Positions 1-7,178 of a DNA stretch of 7,329 nucleotides are shown piece after piece. The position numbers and the translations under genes are program-made. The first letter of the stretch is position 1. Every line of letters begins with the position of its first letter. The stretch spans positions 1 through 7,329 of the forward strand of contig FR886238.1 in the NCBI GenBank assembly GCA_000436535.1. Reading direction: 5' to 3'. The stretch is from Eubacterium sp. CAG:252 (GTDB lineage: Bacteria > Bacillota > Clostridia > Lachnospirales > Lachnospiraceae). The notes under the pieces were generated by a model. The model was given only the letters and a program-made list of their open reading frames with translations. It ran no database searches and was not told the origin of the DNA.

Positions 1-487
1 GTCTGAACATAAAAAGTCCGCTTGTAGGGTCTGATATCTGTCTTAAGCAAGGAAGCATCCACTGTCCTATCTTACGTGCTGTTCCCGATACGAACTTTCT
101 GTACCAGTTAAGTCCGCCATCATCTCCACCCGGAATAAGACGGCTAGGTATACAGAAGTCTGCGCCACTTTCCATTGCCTTATACATATACTTAAGAACG
201 ATAGGTGGGTGCTGTAAGTCAGCATCCATACATGCCATATACTCACCCTTTGCAAGCTCGAAGCCCTTAAGAACGGCTGTTGCAAGACCAGTTTCACCTG
301 TTCTGTGCTCCATTCTTACCTGTGGGAAGTCCTTTGCAACCTCCATAATAACCTCTGGTGTATTATCTTTACTATCATCTACAAATAATATTTCGTAATC
401 AATTCCCTTAAGTGCATCATTTATCTGTGTCACCAGATTTCTAATATTCTTTCCCTCATTAAATGTAGGTACAACTACTGATAACAT
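1..487 (-). CDS. DPM1-like family 2 glycosyltransferase (polyprenyl-phosphate mannose synthase type), C-terminal part outside the window
   Basis: Probably transfers a sugar, most likely mannose from GDP-mannose, to a polyprenyl phosphate on the cytoplasmic face of the membrane. I translated the first 162 codons; the window edge removes the rest. The GT-A start motif VVPTFNEGKNI is at residues 5-15, VDDS at 36-39, GLATAVLKGF at 67-76, the metal-binding MDADLQH at 87-93, and DPTSGLFMFR at 153-162. The GL.TA...GF, DADL.H and D.TSG.. blocks are the pattern of dolichol/polyprenol-phosphate mannose synthases rather than of general family 2 enzymes. The ATG at 487-485 follows GAAGGAG (500-494) with a 6-nt spacer, so the start is secure. 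It has its own promoter in the upstream gap. Donor sugar is inferred: glucose or other hexose synthases share these motifs. Whether GtrA-like or other membrane segments follow is unknown. Confidence 0.87.
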   Translation of the reverse strand, partial: MLSVVVPTFNEGKNIRNLVTQINDALKGIDYEILFVDDSKDNTPEVIMEVAKDFPQVRMEHRTGETGLATAVLKGFELAKGEYMACMDADLQHPPIVLKYMYKAMESGADFCIPSRLIPGGDDGGLNWYRKFVSGTARKIGQWMLPCLRQISDPTSGLFMFR

Positions 488-570
488 ATTTTTCTCCTTC
501 TGATATACATAACTTTTGTACGTTACTTATTATTCAAAACAAAATCTCTCATATTCTAAAAAGCGTGTTA

Positions 571-599
571 ATTATAATACCTTTACGTAAAGTTCGCAA
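571..599 (-). promoter_or_regulatory. Sigma-A-type promoter for the DPM1-like gene
   Basis: Reading the minus strand, TTGCGA (599-594; four of six matches to TTGACA) is followed by exactly 17 nt and then a perfect TATAAT (576-571). Transcription would start near position 564, giving an untranslated leader of about 76 nt before the ATG at 487. It lies in the only sizeable gap between the genes, directly downstream of the PIG-V-like gene. The DPM1-like gene and anything beyond it can therefore probably be transcribed separately from the upstream genes. Spacing and the perfect -10 make this strong for a prediction by eye. Confidence 0.72.
581..592. promoter_or_regulatory. 12-bp perfect palindrome in the promoter spacer, candidate operator
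   Basis: CTTTACGTAAAG equals its own reverse complement and lies entirely between the -35 (594-599) and -10 (571-576) boxes. A dimeric repressor bound here would block RNA polymerase. The symmetry is a direct observation; operator function and any regulator are inference. No regulator gene is visible in the window. The 12-bp length is modest for chance, so confidence rests on its position. Confidence 0.4.
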
Positions 600-625
600 G
601 TATTTTCACAAAGTATACACACTCG

Positions 626-1828
626 CTACATAAGCAGTCCGTCCCAGAAATACCACGCCGATATGCACACCACCTCAGCCACCGCAAGCAGCACCATAAT
701 AATCCGTCTGCTTCTTACTCTGACTGACAGCAGTATCTGCGTAATACTAATATATATAACAAATGAACCGACTATAAATCTTAACGTGCTCATAACGCTT
801 GAAGTAAGCGGTATTATAAGTGCCACTATTCCAAATGCTCCGGCGGAATAATGCTTTCTCGCTATCATAATCACATACAGTAACAGTGCAAATACGCAGA
901 ACCAACCAAGTATTATGCCGTTTATCTGCTTGACATCCGACATAGAGCCGAGCTGTCCTGTACACGACTTGTAAAGCACCCCGATAACCGGAAAAAGCTT
1001 CTGTGTCCTCCATGCTCTCTGAACATGGTAAAATGCCCACGCATCACCGCAGAAGTGCTTAAGGAAAGTCATATACACAAATATTCCAAGAGGACATAAT
1101 GCAAGTGATAAAAGCTTTCTGCCATCTTTTATAATGTCTTGTACTGTATACAGTATACGCTTTGACATCACTTCCTGTTTCTTATAACTATCTATATACA
1201 TTTCTATGAGTAATACAACTATAAGAGTACAGCCGACTATTCTTGTCGCACTTGCAAGCGCCGCAAATACACCTGCCGTCATATAATTTCTCTTTCTGGC
1301 ATTATAGAAGCACAGCACAACACACATTGTAAAAAGTGCTTCTGTATACATCGCTCCATAGTACACAGCACAAGGACCTGCAAGCATAAGAAATATGATT
1401 ATATTTTCTATATCCTTTTTATCATACTTACCCTTATCCAGTTCAAGATATGCCAGCTTTACCGCATAATATACTGCCACTATTATACATATGTTAGATA
1501 CCATCATGCCTATGGCATAGGTATTGATATGACCGCCTGTTATAATCCTCACTGCCCTGCATATCATAGGATACAGCGGAAAGAACGCCCAGTTAGCCAT
1601 ACCTGTTGACCTTGGGAACTTATATCCCGCCTCTGTCATCTCTTTATACCACTCTGCATCCCACGGATTCATATAATAGAGTATATTGTGTGGTGTGTCC
1701 GCCACAAGGTTCATAACCTGCACCATTATGAGCATTACAAGCCTTGAAAGCAGCCACACCACTATTATCTTTGTAAATAATCTGAACTTTTCATTATTCT
1801 TATAGTATCCCGCTAATACTGAAAACAT
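626..1828 (-). CDS. PIG-V-like GT-C mannosyltransferase, polytopic membrane protein
   Basis: A 400-residue integral membrane protein, about the usual size of bacterial relatives of the eukaryotic GPI mannosyltransferase II (PIG-V family, CAZy GT76). It has roughly eight to ten hydrophobic segments, including about residues 17-41, 104-126, 141-176, 184-210, 238-256, 303-322 and 374-396. The first extracytoplasmic loop carries WDAEWY (56-61), where GT-C enzymes place their catalytic acid, followed by FFPLYP (82-87). YTEALF (161-166) and SATR (193-196) are also family-type blocks. It would take mannose from a polyprenyl-phosphate donor outside the membrane, which fits the DPM1-like synthase encoded next. 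The ATG directly abuts the TAA of the YfhO-family gene, and GGGG (1838-1835) inside that gene's last codons serves as ribosome binding site, so translation is likely coupled. The stop is TAG at 628-626. Acceptor and exact sugar are not determinable. Confidence 0.82.
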   Translation of the reverse strand: MFSVLAGYYKNNEKFRLFTKIIVVWLLSRLVMLIMVQVMNLVADTPHNILYYMNPWDAEWYKEMTEAGYKFPRSTGMANWAFFPLYPMICRAVRIITGGHINTYAIGMMVSNICIIVAVYYAVKLAYLELDKGKYDKKDIENIIIFLMLAGPCAVYYGAMYTEALFTMCVVLCFYNARKRNYMTAGVFAALASATRIVGCTLIVVLLIEMYIDSYKKQEVMSKRILYTVQDIIKDGRKLLSLALCPLGIFVYMTFLKHFCGDAWAFYHVQRAWRTQKLFPVIGVLYKSCTGQLGSMSDVKQINGIILGWFCVFALLLYVIMIARKHYSAGAFGIVALIIPLTSSVMSTLRFIVGSFVIYISITQILLSVRVRSRRIIMVLLAVAEVVCISAWYFWDGLLM

Positions 1829-4747
1829 TTACATCCCCAATACGTATCTTATATTTGCTATAATACTTGCAATAAGAGGCGCTGCAAACATTACAACTGC
1901 AAGCACTGCTATAATAAACATATATATGCCGCCTGCGCACTTCTTCATCCATTCAGGTACACGTATCTTCTTATAATGATTAACCACCATAAGAATAATC
2001 ATAACTATAAGTACAAGAACTGATATAAGCAGTGCTTTGTTCTTAGTCGCCGGACTGAATGTAAATACTATCTCATTCTCACCCTCATTTACAGCTACTC
2101 CTGTAAATAAGCCTGCGATATCCTTAGTTTCACATTCTTTTCCATTGACAGTCACCTTCCAGTTATCGCTCTTGATAATAGGAACTATTGCATAATTGTC
2201 AGTCTTACTTCCATTGACCTTAACTGTAACCGAATTGTTAGTATATGTCACTTCACTCTGCTTATTATCATACATTGCACAGAGTGCGCTCATCTTATCA
2301 AGGTCTATTCCACCAATAGTAAATATATATCTGTCAACCGATACATCGCCGTTATTATCAAGAGGTCTTGCAAAGTCAAGCTGTACTTCAACCTCTTCAT
2401 CTGTAAATGTTCCGATGTAGATAAGTCCGTTGTTGTAATCAGTCGTGTAATACTTATTCTCCACATTTCCTATAGTCGGTATATCTATCTGTTTTCCATT
2501 AACTGTTATTGTAAGGCTTCTGAATAACTGTGAAACATTGGCATCAGATGTGCCTATATTGTAGTCTGCAACACTTACATATACTGCCTGACGGCCCTTT
2601 ATAGTATCCTTGTAAGTCTTTACTACATGTGTCTGCTGTGTTGGTCTGTCTGTAGCTGAATTATCGCTTGCTGCATTGATATCCTCAACCTGGCTTTCAC
2701 CCACCTGATATACCTTTGCACCTGCAAACTCTCCATACTCTGTGACAAGCTTTTCAGAATTGCCGCTTAAAGCACTGTACATAAGGTTATGAAGATATAT
2801 CCAGTCCTTTGTTGTAGTGTTCCAGTTATAATCGTTCTCAGTCGCATCACCTGAACTTATGGCATTAAGCTTTGTGTAATCCCTGTTAAAGTCTATCAGT
2901 GATATATTGCTGTTTGTCACCATGGCAAAAGGAAGCTGGTAATTAGCCTTATAAAGGTCGTACTCACAGTCGCCTGTTCCTTGCTTTTCAAGTGTATACA
3001 AAGAGCTGTCAAGCTTATTAACATTGACCGCCTCTGTTATATGTAAAAGTGCATCCGAGAACACTGTTCCGCCTGAGTCAAGCGCCCAGAGGAAGTACTT
3101 TGAGTGACCCCACCTTACTGTCTGCTTCTGTGTATCCTTCTGTAGTGCTGCTGTAAAGCTTGAAAGCGAACCTCTCTTCATAATAAGGGGATAGTTGGCA
3201 TTAAGGCTTAAGTCAGGATTAGTTATCCTGTCTACCGGCGACTCACTTATCTCAAGGTTATTAGTGGCATTAACTGCAAGCTGCACATAATCTCCATACT
3301 GGTATGGCGCATATGTGTAGAACTTAGGAGGGCCTGTCATAGAAAATGCTCCTATAAACACCTCAACTGCCACAAGGCTTATGACAATGCTTATCTTATA
3401 GCCGTTCCTCATAACAACAACGCCCACTATATGTAATATGAGCATAACTGCAAATACTGCTATAAAGAAGATAAATGCTGCCACATATGAATTAACCGGA
3501 AGCTTATCATACACAACTGCCATCACAGCGCATGCAATAACTGTCACAACTGCTTGTATTACAGCCTTTATCTTATCCGGCTTATCGTATGCAAAAACCT
3601 CATCCGCATATGCACATGCAAGACATATAAGTGTAAATGCTATGATATAACCATTTCTTAATGTATAACCATTATATGAGCCAAAGTGCCATATAATGTT
3701 AGTACCCTCTGCTATAGCCTGTACAATAACTATAACTATAAGAGATATTGCATACCAGTTAAACTTTCTGGCTTCTGTGTTTCTCTTATATCCAGCAGCC
3801 TTCATTGTTCTGTGTATGCCTGTAAATATAATAACGAAGAATAATCCCATTCCATAGAACATCATTATTCTTTCAAACTCACCAAGGCTGAAGCTTCTGA
3901 ACGTAGGATTAGATATCCATGAAAGATACTGGCTTGTAAGTGAGTCTGTATTGCCTGTTCTCTGCGACTGTGAAAGCTGTGCAAATACTGGTATAAGAAC
4001 GAAAGCTGAAAGTGCTATTCCTGTAAATGTTCCAATACCTAAGTCCCACGCCTTTTCACGTCTCTGCTTTCTGTCACATCTGAATATAAGATACATTCCA
4101 CCTACAAGAAGAATGTATACAAGTGACATCGCTGCAAGGTAGTAATTAATTATAAACATTACGGCAACCATAAGTATATAGAAAAGCTTCTTTCCAGTCT
4201 TTTCCAATACATCAAGTGCCATCATAAGCAGCGGAAACAGTGCAACTATATCCATCCATGGTGTAAAGCATGATGCATATAAAAGTACATATCCACAGAA
4301 TGCGTATACTACTGCAAAAAGTGCCTTTACGCTGTATGACAGTTCATTATATCTTTTATTGATAAATGCATACATCGTCACAGACATTACAAATGTCTTT
4401 ATGACAGTGAGTATTGATATGAATTCAAGTATATAATCTCTTGGGCACAGATATAAAAATATGTTAAACGGACTTATCATAGAGAATGCTGATATACTCA
4501 TTGAAACATTGGTTCCAAGTCCTGTATACCAGTCAAACCATATGCTCGCCTTGCCGTGCATGGCATCCCACAGATGTGCATACAGCGGTGCTACCTGCTG
4601 CATATTGTCAAACAGGTCAATTCTGTTGCTTCCAAAAGGCCATATACCTTTAGCAGCAAGCACTATCAACATAACAAGTAGTGTTATTAATCCCGGAAAA
4701 AGATATCCTAGTATCTTTCTTCCATTATTTTCAGAACTGTTATTCAT
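1829..4747 (-). CDS. YfhO-family polytopic membrane protein (putative GT-C-type glycosyltransferase)
   Basis: A 972-residue membrane protein of the YfhO family, whose studied members take part in glycosylating cell-surface polymers such as teichoic acids with lipid-linked sugar. About 12-13 membrane segments fill residues 14-466. A loop after the first carries the family-type acidic stretch around DLFDNMQQ (44-51) and WYTGLGTN (73-80). NGYTLRNGY (359-367) resembles the conserved NG...R.. block. Residues of about 467-900 form a polar, beta-rich extracytoplasmic region ending in the family-typical pattern DNWKVTVNGKE (861-871) plus GENEIVFTFSP (889-899). Two closing membrane segments lie near 904-925 and 937-966. 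I chose the ATG at 4747: GGAG (4757-4754) stands 6 nt before it, whereas the in-frame ATG at 4759 has no ribosome binding site. It follows the mannose-metabolism fusion by 14 nt. Sugar and acceptor are unknown; mannose is only suggested by context. Confidence 0.85.
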   Translation of the reverse strand: MNNSSENNGRKILGYLFPGLITLLVMLIVLAAKGIWPFGSNRIDLFDNMQQVAPLYAHLWDAMHGKASIWFDWYTGLGTNVSMSISAFSMISPFNIFLYLCPRDYILEFISILTVIKTFVMSVTMYAFINKRYNELSYSVKALFAVVYAFCGYVLLYASCFTPWMDIVALFPLLMMALDVLEKTGKKLFYILMVAVMFIINYYLAAMSLVYILLVGGMYLIFRCDRKQRREKAWDLGIGTFTGIALSAFVLIPVFAQLSQSQRTGNTDSLTSQYLSWISNPTFRSFSLGEFERIMMFYGMGLFFVIIFTGIHRTMKAAGYKRNTEARKFNWYAISLIVIVIVQAIAEGTNIIWHFGSYNGYTLRNGYIIAFTLICLACAYADEVFAYDKPDKIKAVIQAVVTVIACAVMAVVYDKLPVNSYVAAFIFFIAVFAVMLILHIVGVVVMRNGYKISIVISLVAVEVFIGAFSMTGPPKFYTYAPYQYGDYVQLAVNATNNLEISESPVDRITNPDLSLNANYPLIMKRGSLSSFTAALQKDTQKQTVRWGHSKYFLWALDSGGTVFSDALLHITEAVNVNKLDSSLYTLEKQGTGDCEYDLYKANYQLPFAMVTNSNISLIDFNRDYTKLNAISSGDATENDYNWNTTTKDWIYLHNLMYSALSGNSEKLVTEYGEFAGAKVYQVGESQVEDINAASDNSATDRPTQQTHVVKTYKDTIKGRQAVYVSVADYNIGTSDANVSQLFRSLTITVNGKQIDIPTIGNVENKYYTTDYNNGLIYIGTFTDEEVEVQLDFARPLDNNGDVSVDRYIFTIGGIDLDKMSALCAMYDNKQSEVTYTNNSVTVKVNGSKTDNYAIVPIIKSDNWKVTVNGKECETKDIAGLFTGVAVNEGENEIVFTFSPATKNKALLISVLVLIVMIILMVVNHYKKIRVPEWMKKCAGGIYMFIIAVLAVVMFAAPLIASIIANIRYVLGM

Positions 4748-4757
4748 ATTAATCTCC
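4748..4757 (-). promoter_or_regulatory. Ribosome binding site deciding the YfhO-family start
   Basis: GGAG at 4757-4754 is followed by a 6-nt spacer (ATTAAT) and ATG at 4747. The upstream in-frame ATG at 4759 overlaps this site and is preceded only by AT-rich sequence with no purine-rich box, so the shorter 972-residue product is preferred over 976. Confidence 0.7.
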
Positions 4758-4761
4758 ATTA

Positions 4762-7134
4762 TTATACGTGTGTTATTATGCAGGTAGACTTGCCTTTAAC
4801 TATGATGTTTCTCTTGCCTGCACTTATAAAGAAGCTTTCTCCTGCCTTAAAATGCATCTCTTTATCGTAATCATCTGTCTTAATAGTGCCTTCACCTTCA
4901 ACAACGATTACCGATACGAAAGAAGTTTCATCCACAGGTATTTTTGCTTCATCTTCAACTTCATACTTAATTACTTCAAAGTACTTGCACTGTACAAGTC
5001 TTCTTGCAATATAATGCTCATTATGTGTAAGCATTACATTACACTTATTATCTTTTTCGTACTTGACCGGATTGACAACATCGAGTGACTTCGCAACGTG
5101 AAGCTCTCTTGGATTGCCAAACTTATCTCTTCTGTCATAATCATACATACGGTATGTGCAGTTAGAGTTCTGCTGTATCTCACATATAAATATACCCGCG
5201 CCTATAGCGTGTATAGTTCCAGCCTTAACCATAACTACATCACCCTTCTTAACATCTATTTTGTTAAGAATTTCCGTTATTGTGTTATTCTTTATGCGCT
5301 CCTCTATCTCTTCCCTTGAAGAGTCCCTTGAAAGACCGCAGTAAAGATATGCGCCTGGCTCTGCATCAAGCACATACCACATTTCATTTTTTCCGTATTC
5401 GTTCTCATTTTCAAGGGCATACTCATCATCCGGATGAATCTGGATAGAGAGTGCCTGCTTTGCATCTATGAACTTGATAAGTACAGGAAATCTGTCCTGT
5501 GCCTGACATTTCCAGCCAAGTGACTCCTTGCCAATGATAGTAAGATAGTCATTAAAAAGCATGCCTTTGTAATAACCCTCTGCTATGCGGCTCTGTCCAT
5601 CAGGATGTGCAGAAAGTTCCCAGCTCTCACCGATAACTTCATAGTCACACTTCTTGCCAAAGACATCCCTTATCTTTGTTCCGCCCCACAGATTATCCTT
5701 AAAGGCAGGGTCAAGCTTTACTATAGGACTGTTATCTGTCCTTACATAATTGCTCTCACTGCTTCCTGAATCCTGTGCATATATCTTAACAAGGTCATTC
5801 TCAAGGATGGAGTCACCTATTCCTACTTCTATTATAACTACATTCTTGTCTGTCTTATTGGCTACCCTGTGCTTGACCCCAACAGGTACAAACACACTCT
5901 CATACTTATCATAATCCTTTGTTTCAGTGCCAATGGTAATAGTCGCTGTTCCCTCAACTACTGACCAGTATTCTGCCCTTAACTCATGCTGGTGAAGATT
6001 CATCATCATGCCTGGGAATACTGTGACCTTCTTAACCTTATATCCCTTAGAATAAGTGAGAAGCTCATGGATGCCCCACTCTCTGTAGGATATTCTGTTA
6101 TAGTCAAAGTAAGTTTCATACTGATCCATATTGTCCCTGACTATCTCTTTGATATTGCCGGCAGAATTCTTTGATGATATATACACAGCATCCTCTGTAT
6201 TGACAACTACCATATCCCTTAAGTCATTGGCAACTACGAGCTGTCTCTGTGCATTATTGATAACTGATACATTGCTGCAGTCATTCTTTATCACGTAGTC
6301 ATTCTTGCCATCGTTGTGCTGTGGCCCTATATCACATACGTTATCTATGTCTTTCCATATGATATGTGCCTCAACAACCTTGAGCTTATCGCACTTCTCA
6401 AGTATAAGTGACTCTATGCTTCCACTCATAATGTCCTTCATAACATTTTCTGAGAAACGTATAGCCCTTCTTATGGCAGGAACCTTCCTCTTGGCTGTCC
6501 TGCATGCAGCATACAGCTCAGGCTGTTCCTTTCTTACGATATTAATCATATCGCCTGCGCGGAATATAAGCATACCACTGTTCCACAGATACCCCTCATC
6601 ATAAGAATAGCAGTCTGATATTTCTGATAAATTATTATCAAAATCTACTCTTGGTATAAGCTTCTTTACATCGCAGTCATCTCTTAGTATATATCCAAGG
6701 TTTTTAGCCTGATATGCAGGCTTAACACCAAGTGCCACTATTGCACCCGACTTTGCCATCTCCTTGGCACTTATGATTGCATCCTTATAGCCGTCACCGT
6801 CTATAAAGTTGTCCGAATTCACTATAAGCACAAACTCTGTAGGATTCGCAAACATAGTTCCAAGTATAATAGCTGCCGCTGTTCCTTTCGCTGTTCCTTC
6901 AAGAATCAGTCTGTATCTGAGGCTCTGGAAAGCCTTCATCTGTCCGTTGACAATATTCTTATATGCCTCATTCGTAACTATGATAAATTCATCACAATAT
7001 GGCATATTTCTTACTACTGTCTCCTGAAGCAGTGAACGCCCTTCCTTGAAGTTCATAAACTGCTTAGGGTAATTCTTTCTGGACAATGGCCACAAACTAT
7101 CGCCACTGCCGCCTGCCAGGATAACACACTTCAT
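4762..7134 (-). CDS. Three-module mannose enzyme: mannose-1-P guanylyltransferase-like domain + type II PMI cupin + type I phosphomannose isomerase
   Basis: Predicted cytosolic 790-residue enzyme interconverting fructose-6-P and mannose-6-P and possibly making GDP-mannose. Residues 1-275 match the nucleotidyltransferase of ManC/AlgA-type proteins (LWPLSRKNYPKQF at 14-26, YLWNSGM at 182-188). Residues 285-455 match their C-terminal cupin, with an exact first motif (G375, H381, H383, E388, G395) and second motif (P417, G419, H422, N426). Residues 470-790 are a full-length Bacillus-type class I isomerase. Its zinc ligands are Q565 and H567 (SIQIHP), E584 (GKNEMW) and H642 (AGTIHAIG); R662 lies in TYRMYDYDR. 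The usual ManC protein ends after the cupin, so the third module is a fusion. The first domain lacks the signature Arg (GSGDSL instead of GSGTRL) and a clear FVEKP block, so guanylyltransferase activity is uncertain. The ATG follows GGAGGG (7148-7143) with an 8-nt spacer. Confidence 0.88.
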   Translation of the reverse strand: MKCVILAGGSGDSLWPLSRKNYPKQFMNFKEGRSLLQETVVRNMPYCDEFIIVTNEAYKNIVNGQMKAFQSLRYRLILEGTAKGTAAAIILGTMFANPTEFVLIVNSDNFIDGDGYKDAIISAKEMAKSGAIVALGVKPAYQAKNLGYILRDDCDVKKLIPRVDFDNNLSEISDCYSYDEGYLWNSGMLIFRAGDMINIVRKEQPELYAACRTAKRKVPAIRRAIRFSENVMKDIMSGSIESLILEKCDKLKVVEAHIIWKDIDNVCDIGPQHNDGKNDYVIKNDCSNVSVINNAQRQLVVANDLRDMVVVNTEDAVYISSKNSAGNIKEIVRDNMDQYETYFDYNRISYREWGIHELLTYSKGYKVKKVTVFPGMMMNLHQHELRAEYWSVVEGTATITIGTETKDYDKYESVFVPVGVKHRVANKTDKNVVIIEVGIGDSILENDLVKIYAQDSGSSESNYVRTDNSPIVKLDPAFKDNLWGGTKIRDVFGKKCDYEVIGESWELSAHPDGQSRIAEGYYKGMLFNDYLTIIGKESLGWKCQAQDRFPVLIKFIDAKQALSIQIHPDDEYALENENEYGKNEMWYVLDAEPGAYLYCGLSRDSSREEIEERIKNNTITEILNKIDVKKGDVVMVKAGTIHAIGAGIFICEIQQNSNCTYRMYDYDRRDKFGNPRELHVAKSLDVVNPVKYEKDNKCNVMLTHNEHYIARRLVQCKYFEVIKYEVEDEAKIPVDETSFVSVIVVEGEGTIKTDDYDKEMHFKAGESFFISAGKRNIIVKGKSTCIITHV

Positions 7135-7178
7135 CCGAATGTCCCTCCCAAAAATATACTCATTAACTTTATTATTAT

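Noticed and set aside
510..525. Inverted repeat TAAC-8 nt-GTTA in the leader of the DPM1-like gene
   Set aside because: Only four base pairs per arm and AT-rich; too weak to call an RNA structure or riboswitch in a leader of about 76 nt.
573..578. A plus-strand promoter using the TATAAT at 573-578
   Set aside because: ATTATAAT is itself palindromic, so the -10 appears on both strands. On the plus strand there is no -35 at the right distance and no gene downstream.
488..625. A transcription terminator after the PIG-V-like gene
   Set aside because: No GC-rich stem followed by a T-run is present on the minus strand. The only inverted repeats are the promoter palindrome and short AT-rich ones, so read-through from the upstream genes remains possible.
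747..1040. Minus-strand frame of 97 codons inside the PIG-V-like gene
   Set aside because: It is an alternative frame of a gene whose own frame shows family motifs and membrane segments throughout.
4461..4787. Plus-strand open frame of 108 codons
   Set aside because: It lies opposite the YfhO-family gene and the end of the fusion gene, has no ribosome binding site or recognisable domain, and mirrors the membrane-protein codon pattern. Other plus-strand frames in the window are rejected on the same grounds.
7135..7178. A promoter for the three-module mannose enzyme, from a TATATT sequence in the gap
   Set aside because: No acceptable -35 box lies 16-18 nt upstream, and the region is a generic AT-rich triplet run. 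The gene is more likely read from a promoter outside the window.
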